Assembly (NCBI GenBank): GCA_029785685.1
Contig: JAFLZE010000001.1
Span: 2,282-66,281 of the forward strand
DNA length: 64,000 nucleotides
Direction: 5' to 3'
From: Nitrososphaerota archaeon
GTDB lineage: Archaea > Thermoproteota > Nitrososphaeria > Nitrososphaerales > UBA183
This document shows positions 1-8,682 of this stretch, piece by piece (positions within the stretch are counted from its first letter, which is position 1; every line of letters begins with the position of its first letter). The notes under the pieces were generated by a model. It searched no databases. It was not told the DNA's origin and saw only the letters and a program-made list of their open reading frames with translations. A program made the translations under genes and the position numbers.

Positions 1-841
1 GGCGGCGGCTGCGGCCTTGCTCTTGCCGGGGCTCTATCCTTACATCATAGCATTGGTCGAGAACGGCCGCGGGAATTTCATTTCCCATTCGACCCTCAGT
101 ACTCTGCTTAGCGGCGTTCCTGTTCTTAGCTACATGGCAGGAGAGGTGAACGACGACATCGAGTTCATAATCCTGATGGCGCTCACTGCGGTCTACGTAG
201 TGAGAATGAAAGGAGGAAGCGCCCTCGCGCTCTTCCCATTGGCGTGGTTCCTCATCCTGGTCTCTGTCCCGGCGAACTCGAATTCCTGGCGTTTCGCCTT
301 CGAGGGAGTGACACCGTTGATATTCATGGCAGGGTATTCCATCCGCTCGCTGACGGTGGAGAAGCGAAACCCCGGGACCAAGAAGATTCGGACGAACATT
401 TCGAAGGGCTGGAAAGTAGCAATTATCCTCATCGTCCTCCTCACACCAATCATAGTCGGTTCGTGGACCACAGAGGTGGTCAGCGACACGACCACGAACA
501 CCAGGGTGGTCAGCCAAGGCGAGTATGCGTTGTACAACGCGATGATCTGGATGTCGCAGAGCACGCCAGCGAACTCGACCTTCCTCTCCCTGACTGACTG
601 GCGCTTCTCATACCTCAACGGTACCATTGGGAGGACTACGATGCCGTTGTTCTTCTACCAGCCGGGTCCTGCTATCGCCTATGCTAGGTCGCATGGCGCC
701 GACTACATCATAGTGACCTATGTCGTTACTGTCCCTGTCCCGAGCGGCACGAATGCGTATCCCTGGTTCAACTTCAAACCCTCGGCCAATCTCACTATGG
801 CCTACAGCAACGATTACGTCAAGATATTCAAGATAGTTTGA
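1..841 (+). CDS. C-terminal part of a GT-C-like multi-pass membrane glycosyltransferase (5' end outside window)
   Basis: The reading frame is open from base 2, so the start lies left of the window; about 279 residues are visible. The N-terminal half contains several hydrophobic helices, followed by a last membrane segment (VAIILIVLLTPIIVG) and a probably extracytoplasmic tail of about 130 residues with N-glycosylation-type sequons (NST, NGT, NLT). The ending (YSNDYVKIFKIV) resembles the end of the 736-residue protein at 6435-8645 (YENSAVEIFRVNAT), so the two are probably homologues with the same topology. Such proteins (oligosaccharyltransferase/PMT-like) transfer sugars from lipid carriers outside the membrane. 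The exact activity cannot be read from this part. Confidence 0.6.
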   Translation, partial: AAAAALLLPGLYPYIIALVENGRGNFISHSTLSTLLSGVPVLSYMAGEVNDDIEFIILMALTAVYVVRMKGGSALALFPLAWFLILVSVPANSNSWRFAFEGVTPLIFMAGYSIRSLTVEKRNPGTKKIRTNISKGWKVAIILIVLLTPIIVGSWTTEVVSDTTTNTRVVSQGEYALYNAMIWMSQSTPANSTFLSLTDWRFSYLNGTIGRTTMPLFFYQPGPAIAYARSHGADYIIVTYVVTVPVPSGTNAYPWFNFKPSANLTMAYSNDYVKIFKIV

Positions 842-1172
842 GATGCGACGCCCGTCCATCCTGTCCGAATCGCACGTGCGGGCTCGCTGGTCGCACTCTA
901 CTCCGCGGAGGTGCCGATCGGCTTCTGGCTCACGGTGGTCACCATCTCCGTTACCTTCGGCGTGCTGGCGCTTTCGACGCTCGAAGAGGTGGCTCCCGGA
1001 GGGGTTCCGCAGCTCGCGTGGTGGCGTGCGCTGCTCACCATGTTTGAATCTGCCCTGATGCGCGAAAGTTATCACGGCCAGGTGCGTCGAATGCCTACCG
1101 AAGGTCCTCGAGACTGGGCTGACAGACCAGAGGGCCCGGGTCTTTTTATCCTCACTGCAGGGCTCCAGAGCG
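842..1172. other. Intergenic region without a convincing gene
   Basis: 331 bases lie between the membrane protein and the C-methyltransferase. A frame at 911-1231 starts with one hydrophobic stretch (IGFWLTVVTISVTFGVLAL), but it runs into the next gene in another frame and looks like a chance frame or a decayed remnant. The 3' end holds the methyltransferase promoter. Confidence 0.5.
1143..1149 (+). promoter_or_regulatory. TATA box of the C-methyltransferase gene
   Basis: TTTTTAT is centred 27 nt before the GTG start at 1173, the spacing expected for an archaeal TATA box driving a leaderless transcript. Confidence 0.6.
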
Positions 1173-2381
1173 GTGAAACCCGCCAGGCGGCCGTTCGCGA
1201 TAGCCAGGTGTCGCGTCTGCGGCTCCTCTGACCTGACCTCGCTCTTCTCCTTGGGGAACATCTACGTCTCTAACTTCGTTCCCCGGAGGGACGAGTCTCT
1301 CCCCAAGTGTCCCCTGGAGCTTGTCTTCTGCGAAAATTGCACCCTTGTCCAGCTGAGGCATACCGCCCCCCAGGAACTCCTCTACTCTCGGCACTACTGG
1401 TACAGGTCTGGGCTCAACCCGGTAATCGCCGCGGACCTCAGGCAGATAGCCACCGTGGTGCAAGGCGTGGTGGACCTCCGCGAGGGAGACGCGGTCCTGG
1501 ACATCGGAGCCAACGACGGGTCCCTCCTGAAGAACTATCCCGAGAAACTAGTGCGAGTGGGGTGCGAGCCTGCGCGCAACCTCCTCCCACACCTGAAGAA
1601 AGTGACGCAAGAAGTCATCGGAGATTTCTGGAGTGAAAAGGCTTGGGAGGAGATCATGGGGGAGAAGAAGGCGAAGGTGGTCACGGCCATCGGGATGTTC
1701 TATGACATGGATGAGCCGAACCAGTTCATCGCGGACGTATCGAAAGTGCTCGCGCCCGACGGGGTCTTCGTGGCACAGCTCATGTGTCTGAAGTCGATGC
1801 TTGAGAAGAACGACCTCGGGAACATCTGCCACGAACACCTCGAATATTACTCCTACCGCTCCCTCAGGCACCTGTTCGAGTCCAATGGGCTCGAGATATT
1901 CAAGGTCGAAGAGAACGACATCAATGGGGGGAGCTACAGGGTCTTCGCCAGGCACCTCGAGAAGGGGAGCATAGGAGTATCGGAGAGATGCTCGAAAGAG
2001 GACGTGCTCGCTTTCCACGACCGCATCGATTCCAACAGGCGCGAGTGTGTGAAGCTTGTGAAGGACGAAGTCAGGAAGGGGAAGAAGGTTTACGCCTACG
2101 GGGCGTCGACCAAGGGGAACACCATACTCCAGTACTACGGTCTCGGCAAGGACTTGGTACGCGGAGTGGCGGACAAGGACAGGAGAAAGTGGGGGAAGGT
2201 CACAGTGGGGACGTGGATACCAATCACAGGCGAGGCGAAGGTGAGGGAGAAGGCGGACGTCATGCTAGTACTTCCTTGGGCGTTCTGGAAGGCGTTCCAG
2301 GCCAGGGAGGAGGCGTGGCTGGAGCGCGGAGGGAGATTCATCGTCCCCTTCCCGACGACGAAGGTCGTGGGTCCTCCCTGA
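1173..2381 (+). CDS. NDP-sugar C-methyltransferase-like protein
   Basis: The 402-residue protein has the three-part layout of sugar C-methyltransferases (TylC3 type). An N-terminal zinc-binding part has CxxC near residue 13 and CENC near residue 53. A central Rossmann SAM domain has VLDIGANDGSLL near residue 110. The C-terminal domain has YGASTKGNTILQYYG near residue 310. The family methylates a carbon of keto-deoxy sugars bound to a nucleotide. Nucleotide-sugar genes (GDP-mannose dehydratases, perosamine synthase) lie beside it, so a branched deoxysugar of the surface glycan is the likely product (inference). The GTG start fits the TATA box 27 nt upstream. Confidence 0.8.
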   Translation: MKPARRPFAIARCRVCGSSDLTSLFSLGNIYVSNFVPRRDESLPKCPLELVFCENCTLVQLRHTAPQELLYSRHYWYRSGLNPVIAADLRQIATVVQGVVDLREGDAVLDIGANDGSLLKNYPEKLVRVGCEPARNLLPHLKKVTQEVIGDFWSEKAWEEIMGEKKAKVVTAIGMFYDMDEPNQFIADVSKVLAPDGVFVAQLMCLKSMLEKNDLGNICHEHLEYYSYRSLRHLFESNGLEIFKVEENDINGGSYRVFARHLEKGSIGVSERCSKEDVLAFHDRIDSNRRECVKLVKDEVRKGKKVYAYGASTKGNTILQYYGLGKDLVRGVADKDRRKWGKVTVGTWIPITGEAKVREKADVMLVLPWAFWKAFQAREEAWLERGGRFIVPFPTTKVVGPP

Positions 2382-2443
2382 GCGACCGCAGCGCGAAAAG
2401 GCACGGCAAGGGGACGGTTGAAGGGACCGGGCAGAGAGGGCTC

Positions 2444-2848
2444 TTGTCGTCGGAGAAGTACTCCGAGACCCTTGGGCTCATGCCCATACTCTGCGTCGAC
2501 CTCGCACTCAGGGCCCCCGGCGGGTACATCCTGGTGAAGAGGCTGAGGGCCCCTGCCAAAGGAAGGTGGTGGGTCCCAGGAGGCCGAGTCCTTCGAGGAG
2601 AGAGCGTATCTGAGGCCGCGAGGAGGAAGGCGAAGGAAGAGCTCGGACTTGAGATAGAGATTCAGGGGGCACTCGGGTTCTACGAGCACTTCTACAAGAT
2701 GGGGCACAAGGCTGGGAGCCACACAGTCAGCGTGGTCGTCCAAGCTAGACCCAGGGGCCTCGGCGTCCGTCTGGACTCCCAGAGCTCAGCGTGGAAAATC
2801 TCCCCTCATCTCCCCGACGACTTTAAGATGACACGCTTCGGCCGGTGA
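2444..2848 (+). CDS. Nudix hydrolase, GDP-mannose mannosyl hydrolase-like
   Basis: About 134 residues from a TTG start; the frame stays open further upstream, but similarity to the family starts here (SEKYSETLG...PILCVDLAL). The Nudix box reads GRVLRGE x7 R-K-A-KEELGL, so the usual REUxEE has Lys in place of the first Glu. GDP-mannose mannosyl hydrolases also have a modified box, and other features agree (VPGGR, FYEHFY). These enzymes hydrolyse GDP-mannose to mannose and GDP and could tune the GDP-mannose pool used by the neighbouring dehydratases. An ATG at 2480 would remove the N-terminal helix and is less likely. Confidence 0.7.
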   Translation: MSSEKYSETLGLMPILCVDLALRAPGGYILVKRLRAPAKGRWWVPGGRVLRGESVSEAARRKAKEELGLEIEIQGALGFYEHFYKMGHKAGSHTVSVVVQARPRGLGVRLDSQSSAWKISPHLPDDFKMTRFGR

Positions 2849-2858
2849 CCGGTTCAAT

Positions 2859-3872
2859 TTGGAGCTTCCTGCAAGCAACGGGAAGAGGGCCCTGGTACTG
2901 GGCGTCGGGGGGCAAGACGGCTCCTACCTGGCCGAGATACTACTGTCCAGGGGGTACGAGGTGCACGGGTTACTCCGCCGGTCCGCCACGGGCAACACGA
3001 AGAATATCGACCATCTCTTGACAGAGGAGGTCGCGGGCAAGAGGTTCTTCACCCACAAGGGGGACCTGGCTGATGTCACCTCAATCTATTCCGTGATCAA
3101 GGAAGTGGCACCAGACGAGCTTTACAACGAGGCAGACCAGGACCACGTGTCCTGGAGCTACGCCACCCCAAGCTATTCCTACGACATAACCGGGGCGGCG
3201 GTCGGGAGGGTTCTTGAGGCACTCCGCCAGGCAGACAAGGACACGCGGTTCTTCCAGCCGTCCAGTTCCAACATCTTCGGCAAACCTGTGGAGGTTCCCC
3301 AGAAGGAGACCACGGCGTTCAACCCGCAGAGCCCCTACGCTTGCGCCAAGGTCATGGCCCTCCTCATCACGCGACACTACAGGGAGGCTTACGGGATGTT
3401 CGCGGCCAATGGGATACTATACAACCACGAGTCCCCCCGTAGGAACGAGGAGTACGTGACGAGGAAGATTACTAGGGCGGCTGCCAAGATAGCCGCCGGA
3501 CTCCAGAGCAAGATAAGCCTGGGAGACATAGACATCAAGATTGACTGGGGGTACGCGAAGGAGTACATGGAGGCGGCTTGGAACATCCTTCAGCTCCCAG
3601 TTGCGGACGACTTCGTGATAGCCAACGGGACGACCGGGTCGGTGCGCGAGTTCGCCACGGAGGCGTTCTCTGCAGTCGGGCTCAAGTTCGAAGACCATCT
3701 CTTCATTGACAAGGCCCTGCTAAGGCCGGCGTCCACGGGACTGCTCGTCGGAGACACATCGAAGGCGAAGAAGGCTTTCGGGTTCCACCCGATGGTGGGA
3801 TTCAGGGACCTTGCGCGGTTGATGGTGGAGTCAGACGTGAAGAGCATCGGCCCGGCAAGGAATCGGGGCTGA
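2859..3872 (+). CDS. Divergent GDP-mannose 4,6-dehydratase paralogue (extended SDR)
   Basis: 337 residues from a TTG start, 10 nt after the Nudix gene. It has a GxxGxxG NAD(P)-binding loop (GVGGQDG, residues 16-22), the Gmd-type strings GDLAD, NHESPRR and RKITRA, and YxxxK (YACAK). The catalytic Glu of Gmd, in SSSE before the Tyr, is Asn here (SSSNIFG), and the normally conserved LGAQTHV is EADQDHV. It therefore may not catalyse the dehydration step; it could be a reductase or epimerase acting on the 4-keto product, or a modulator of the canonical Gmd. Its 3' end faces that gene, with 18 bases between. Confidence 0.7.
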   Translation: MELPASNGKRALVLGVGGQDGSYLAEILLSRGYEVHGLLRRSATGNTKNIDHLLTEEVAGKRFFTHKGDLADVTSIYSVIKEVAPDELYNEADQDHVSWSYATPSYSYDITGAAVGRVLEALRQADKDTRFFQPSSSNIFGKPVEVPQKETTAFNPQSPYACAKVMALLITRHYREAYGMFAANGILYNHESPRRNEEYVTRKITRAAAKIAAGLQSKISLGDIDIKIDWGYAKEYMEAAWNILQLPVADDFVIANGTTGSVREFATEAFSAVGLKFEDHLFIDKALLRPASTGLLVGDTSKAKKAFGFHPMVGFRDLARLMVESDVKSIGPARNRG

Positions 3873-3890
3873 GGCCTGGCACCTGCCTTC

Positions 3891-5012
3891 TCATCCCACG
3901 AACTCGCGCCACTCTTCCTTGTGCTTCCTCGTACCTTCGAGAAGCAGAAATGTGCCCTTGAGGTCGGCCCTTACCATCAGTTTCACCAGATCCTCGAAGC
4001 CAACCTTTGGCTGCCACCCTAGCTTCGACCTAGCTTTTCGGCTGTCCCCCATCAGGTAGTCGGCCTCCGTGGGCCTGAAGTATTCCTTCGAAGTGACAAC
4101 GACGCTGTCCCCGCGCCCCACCTTCATGTGCTCCTTGAACTCAGAGCCATTCACCGACTCGACGATTCCCCTCGTCTCGTGGCCGTCCCCCTCCCACTTT
4201 AGGGCGACACCCACTTCTTTGAAGGCCCTCTCGGCGAATTCCCTCACCGTGTGTGCCTCTCCTGTGGCGACGACATAGTCGTCTGGTTCCTTCTGTTGGA
4301 GCATCCTCCACATTACCTGAACATACTCGGGGGCGTACCCCCAGTCACGTCTCGCATCGATGTTCCCCAGAACGATGTTCCGCTGGACGCCAAGGGCGAT
4401 GCGCGCCACTGCCCTCGAGATCTTCCTGGTCACGAACGTCTCCCCCCGCCGCGGGCTCTCGTGGTTGAAGAGGATGCCGTTGGCGATCCACATCCCATAG
4501 GCCTCCCTGTAGTTCACGCAGAGCTGATAGGCGGCCACCTTGGCCACGGCGTAGGGGCTGCGGGGCGAGAAGGGAGTTGACTCGTTCTGCGGGGGCGGGG
4601 ATGAGCCGAACATCTCGCTGCTGCTCGCCTGATATATCTTCGAGTCGAGGCCCAGCGCCCTGACCGCCTCCAGGAGCCTGAGGGTACCAGTCGCGTCGGT
4701 GTCGAAGGTGTAGGTAGGGATTTCGAAACTGACCTTGACGTGCGTCTGGGCACCGAGGTTGTAGATCTCGTCAGGCTTCGTCTCGTGAAGAATCTGGATG
4801 AGTGAAGACTGATCGGTGAGATCGGCCCTCCACATGTCGAACTTTGCCGTCGAATCGGCTATGAGCCCGTCTATCCTCGCGGTGTTAAATGAACTGGACC
4901 TCCTCAGGAGCCCCCAGACGCGATATCCTTTTGACAGTAGGAACTCGGCGAGGTACGAACCGTCCTGGCCCGTCACCCCCGTGACGAGCGCTACCTTCCC
5001 CTTGGAAACCAA
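3891..5012 (-). CDS. gmd: GDP-mannose 4,6-dehydratase
   Basis: This is the canonical 373-residue enzyme: GVTGQDGSYLA cofactor loop, RRSSSFNTARI, LGAQTHVKVSFE, the catalytic SSSEMFG and YAVAK, and NHESPRRGETFVTRK. It converts GDP-D-mannose to GDP-4-keto-6-deoxy-D-mannose in the cytoplasm. It is transcribed after the aminotransferase gene, 53 nt downstream of it. The pair gives the two steps from GDP-mannose to GDP-perosamine. Confidence 0.93.
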   Translation of the reverse strand: MVSKGKVALVTGVTGQDGSYLAEFLLSKGYRVWGLLRRSSSFNTARIDGLIADSTAKFDMWRADLTDQSSLIQILHETKPDEIYNLGAQTHVKVSFEIPTYTFDTDATGTLRLLEAVRALGLDSKIYQASSSEMFGSSPPPQNESTPFSPRSPYAVAKVAAYQLCVNYREAYGMWIANGILFNHESPRRGETFVTRKISRAVARIALGVQRNIVLGNIDARRDWGYAPEYVQVMWRMLQQKEPDDYVVATGEAHTVREFAERAFKEVGVALKWEGDGHETRGIVESVNGSEFKEHMKVGRGDSVVVTSKEYFRPTEADYLMGDSRKARSKLGWQPKVGFEDLVKLMVRADLKGTFLLLEGTRKHKEEWREFVG

Positions 5013-5065
5013 GCCCTAGGCCGGCCCCCGGGCTCCCACCCGTGGCGAAGGCGGATGTGCTCTGC

Positions 5066-6208
5066 TCATTGCGAGCCCTTGGCGCAGGCCTTTATCCGCT
5101 CGCATACGAACTCGACCTCGTCTTCCGTCAGGTCGTTCCCAGAAGGGAGGTTCATCCCCTTCCTAGAGATGGCGTCTGCCACGGGATAAGCGCCGGGGAT
5201 CCCGAGGTTGGCATAGATTGGCTGTGCGTGCACCGGGTAGAAGAATGTCCTTGTCTCAACCCCGTCCCTCTCCAGCCTGTCCATCAGCCCCTGCCTAGAA
5301 ATCCCAAAGGAGTCCTCGACCAAGATGGAGTACATCCAGTAGATGTTCTTAGCCCAAGGGGCCTCGGGGGGGAGCGACACCTTCCCTCCAAGCTCCTTCA
5401 GGAAGGAGTTGTAGAGGGATGCGTTTCTCCGGCGGACCGCGACGAACTCGTCGATGTGCTCCATCTGTCCCAGGCCCAGCGCCGCCTGGAGCCCTGAAAG
5501 GCGGTAACCGAACCCTAGGGCTTCGTGGTAGAAGTGCTTCCCCTCCCTTCCAAAGGCGTGGGCGCGGAGCCACTTCGCCTTTTCCGCGTACTCCTCGCTG
5601 TTGGTGACGAGCATCCCCCCCTCCCCTGTCGTGATGATCTTGTTCGCATAGAAGCTGAAGCAACCTATGTCAGACAACCCCCCTGTCCTCCGCCCCCTGT
5701 ACTCTGCGCCATGAGACTCGGCCGCGTCCTCGACCACGAAGATGCCTCGCTCCTCGGCAAGTTCCGTGATGGGGCCCATGTCGGCCGGGTGGCCGTAGGT
5801 GTGCACTGGCATTATCGCCTTGGTCTTTGATGTGACCGCGGCGCGAATCTTATCGACATCTATGTTCCAAGTCCTGTCCTCGGCGTCTACTAGGACTGGC
5901 TTAGCCCCGGTATAGGTGACCGCGTTGGGGGTCGCTATCATGGTGAACGTGGGGATGATGACTTCATCACCTTCGCCGATGCCCAGGGTGGCGAGTGCCA
6001 GCTGCAGGGCCGTGGTCCCGCTGTTGCAGGCAACCCCGTATTTGGCGCCGCAGAACTTGGCGAAGTCGGCCTCGAACCTCTCGACGTAGGGACTGATGCC
6101 ACTCACCCATCCGTCCTTCAGGCACTGGTTGACGACCCTGTATTCGCTCTCCCCCAGCTTGGGCCTGCAGACCGGAATCTTGTAGCCTCCTTGGGGGATG
6201 TGGGACAC
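5066..6208 (-). CDS. per: GDP-perosamine synthase-like PLP aminotransferase (DegT/DnrJ/EryC1 family)
   Basis: 380 residues. The PLP-binding Lys is K190 in SFYANKIITTGEGG; DAAESHG and the NSGTTALQLAL phosphate-binding stretch are intact. The segment GREGKHFYHEALGFGYRLS matches the Per subgroup that aminates GDP-4-keto-6-deoxymannose at C4. The gmd gene directly downstream supports that substrate. The GTG start has a TATA-like CTTATGA (complement of 6232-6243) about 28 nt upstream, suggesting a leaderless message. Other sugar aminotransferase specificities are possible; the family call is firm. Confidence 0.83.
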   Translation of the reverse strand: MSHIPQGGYKIPVCRPKLGESEYRVVNQCLKDGWVSGISPYVERFEADFAKFCGAKYGVACNSGTTALQLALATLGIGEGDEVIIPTFTMIATPNAVTYTGAKPVLVDAEDRTWNIDVDKIRAAVTSKTKAIMPVHTYGHPADMGPITELAEERGIFVVEDAAESHGAEYRGRRTGGLSDIGCFSFYANKIITTGEGGMLVTNSEEYAEKAKWLRAHAFGREGKHFYHEALGFGYRLSGLQAALGLGQMEHIDEFVAVRRRNASLYNSFLKELGGKVSLPPEAPWAKNIYWMYSILVEDSFGISRQGLMDRLERDGVETRTFFYPVHAQPIYANLGIPGAYPVADAISRKGMNLPSGNDLTEDEVEFVCERIKACAKGSQ

Positions 6209-6434
6209 ACCAGCGCTGCCCCTCTCATGCCGTCATAAGGGTTTCAATCGAGGACCGACGGCAGGCAAGCCAAGGGAGATGGTTGCGTTAATATGGGGAA
6301 TATTGAGGGAGCGAGTTGATGCGAGGGGCGACCCCGGAATACCTGGAGCAGGAGCATCTACTGCGAAGGCGGCTTACGTCCCTGGCAGACGCCTCCGCAG
6401 CGTGTGAACTAGAGGCCCGGAGGGGCGCGAAGGC

Positions 6435-8645
6435 GTGACCGAGGGACCGGCTGAACGATGGCGTTACCCCGTATATCTGGTGGCCGGTGTCGTGGTGGCC
6501 ACTTTCGTAGTTAGGTTCATCCTCCTTGGCGACTATCCCACCGCCACCTCCAACGACGCAGGCGCGTGGCTGACTGCTGCGAGGGTCGCCCTAGGGGACC
6601 ACTATGTCGCTTTTCACACTAACAGATTCTGGCCCTTCGGGCTGATCCCTCTCTACAACCTGGAGGTCCCTTTCATCCCCGTACTTCCCCTGGCACTCCT
6701 CGTCTCCGGCTTTGGTGGGCTCCTCGGTCTCAAGCTTTTCATGATTCTCGCATCAGTCCTTCCCATCCCAGCTGCCTACTACCTGTTCCTCAAGCTGGGG
6801 GCGAACCGCATGGTGACGGTGGTAGCCGGGACCGCCTTCGCCTTCACTCCGACCTACGCGACCATGTTCGCTTGGGCCAACTTCGACGGCCTCTTCGGGC
6901 TGACCTTCCTCATGGTCGCCCTCGGGTCAATCATCTCCTACCTTGCGCGGCCGGACAGGAGGGGGCTACTCATCTCGGCGGTCGCCGTGGCGCTCACCGC
7001 AGGTTCGGACACCATGTACTTCGCCGTCCTCTTCGTCACGCTGGTGCTCTTCGGAGTATACTTGGCCCTACGGAGGAGGCTCCAGAAGTTCTTCCTCTTG
7101 GCCAAGTCGACGGTCCTGGGTCTCCTGATAGCGTCCCCGTTCTTCCCGATATACCTTGATCTTTACCTCGCCAGGGGCGCAGCCACAAGTCAGGTCTACT
7201 CCCCTGCCCAGGTCTTAGGGACACTATACAGCACATACGTCAATGTTCTCCCGGATGTACCCGTCTTCGTCATAATTGGGATCTTGGTTACCATGTACGC
7301 GTCCATCATTTACTGGCGCCAAGACGACACAGAACTCGCACTGATAGGTGCGGTCGTCCTGTCAGGCCTGGCCCTGACGCTTACTATCCTTTCGTTCAGG
7401 GCAGTGAGATTCTGGTACATACTCCCAGTGCCCGCATTCATGATAGGCGGGGTCTTCTTCACGCGTCTCAAGGAGAAGATTGCCAAAGTGAAGCCGCCTA
7501 GGACGAAGGAGGTCCTGGATGGGATTGCTGCGGGCCTCCTCATCGTCCTCCTGATAGGAACCGTGGCAACCGGGGTCGTCTTCACGGCTCACGCATACAA
7601 GTTCTATGAAGACCTCGACCAGCCCCGCCTGGACGCCCTGTCGTGGCTCGGCGCCAACACCCCGGTGAACGCCACGGTGTTGACCTCTGCTGGGAATGCG
7701 AACTCGCCACACTTCAATGAGTGGGTGAGCGGCATAGCAGGGCGAAACGCAGTCGGGGAGGAGTACTCCTTCATCCCATTCCTTCCTGACCTTACCTATG
7801 CCAACGAGCAGCTGAGGGCTCACCTCGCCGCCCTGGCCCTAAGGGGGAACCTAATGATTCAGAATGGGATGGTGATGATGGCTGACGGGTACCCATACGC
7901 TGCTCCCTATCGCCCATTAGTCGGGGTCTATGTGGGAGACTACCAGCCAGTGGCGTTCGTAGATTGGAGAAACACCAGCCTCACGCTGGTTGGGCCCGCG
8001 GCAACGCCCCCCGGGGGGGAGCAGGTAGCGCTCTCAGCGCTGGGGACGACCTCAGAGTACGCCGTTTCGCGCTCTAACAGCTCCATCGCCGTGTCCTACG
8101 TCTATGGCGAAGGACAGGTGGGGAACGGCATAGGAGTCACCAACTCTCTCGTCTACGGTCAAAGGAGCGGAGAGGTGACATATTCATGGAGCGGACTTAG
8201 TCCCGGTGCCCTTCCTTCGGAGCTAGACACAAGGATAGGAATCTTCGGTCCAATCACCGCGTACCAGTACGGGCCCCAGGGGCTCTCCTTCACCTTCCTG
8301 ACTCAGTTCGGGACACCCATGGCGGCCAATATCTCCCTGTCAGGGTCTGGCACGGGGAACGAGTTACAGCTCACTGAAGCGAACTCCTCCCTGTACTACC
8401 TCACTGTCCACGCTGCCCTACCTCAGACCACCTCAGGGTCGTTGTCGATCAGATTCTCCTTCGGGACGATGATTAACCCCCAGCCTCTGGCGTTCTACGA
8501 CTTCCAGTCGATACAGCAGCGGCTCGGGTTCAGCTACGTCGTAATCTTCAAGTTCCGGCTTCCATATGACCAGTTCGTCCCCTATGTTGGCACCCTCGTT
8601 TATGAGAACTCTGCAGTAGAGATATTCAGGGTGAACGCGACCTGA
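6435..8645 (+). CDS. GT-C-like multi-pass membrane glycosyltransferase with large C-terminal ectodomain
   Basis: 736 residues from a GTG start. About ten to twelve hydrophobic helices occupy residues 15-390, starting with VYLVAGVVVATFVVRFILL. An acidic motif in the first loop (TSNDAGAWL) is where GT-C enzymes keep a metal-binding or catalytic Asp. Residues 400-736 form a beta-rich, sequon-rich domain that should lie outside the cell. This is the architecture of PMT/STT3-like transferases using dolichyl-linked sugars, but the STT3 WWDYG motif is not evident, so the acceptor is unknown. A likely homologue ends at position 841. Confidence 0.65.
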   Translation: MTEGPAERWRYPVYLVAGVVVATFVVRFILLGDYPTATSNDAGAWLTAARVALGDHYVAFHTNRFWPFGLIPLYNLEVPFIPVLPLALLVSGFGGLLGLKLFMILASVLPIPAAYYLFLKLGANRMVTVVAGTAFAFTPTYATMFAWANFDGLFGLTFLMVALGSIISYLARPDRRGLLISAVAVALTAGSDTMYFAVLFVTLVLFGVYLALRRRLQKFFLLAKSTVLGLLIASPFFPIYLDLYLARGAATSQVYSPAQVLGTLYSTYVNVLPDVPVFVIIGILVTMYASIIYWRQDDTELALIGAVVLSGLALTLTILSFRAVRFWYILPVPAFMIGGVFFTRLKEKIAKVKPPRTKEVLDGIAAGLLIVLLIGTVATGVVFTAHAYKFYEDLDQPRLDALSWLGANTPVNATVLTSAGNANSPHFNEWVSGIAGRNAVGEEYSFIPFLPDLTYANEQLRAHLAALALRGNLMIQNGMVMMADGYPYAAPYRPLVGVYVGDYQPVAFVDWRNTSLTLVGPAATPPGGEQVALSALGTTSEYAVSRSNSSIAVSYVYGEGQVGNGIGVTNSLVYGQRSGEVTYSWSGLSPGALPSELDTRIGIFGPITAYQYGPQGLSFTFLTQFGTPMAANISLSGSGTGNELQLTEANSSLYYLTVHAALPQTTSGSLSIRFSFGTMINPQPLAFYDFQSIQQRLGFSYVVIFKFRLPYDQFVPYVGTLVYENSAVEIFRVNAT

Positions 8646-8682
8646 GCAGAACGATGCCAAGCGTCCGGGAGGGGGCATAGAG

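Noticed and set aside
911..1231. 106-codon plus-strand frame with one hydrophobic stretch
   Set aside because: It runs into the C-methyltransferase in another frame and crosses its TATA box; no family or ribosome-binding site supports it.
1988..2443. Long N-terminal extension of the Nudix protein
   Set aside because: The first part overlaps the methyltransferase gene in a shadow frame of low-complexity Gly/Arg sequence.
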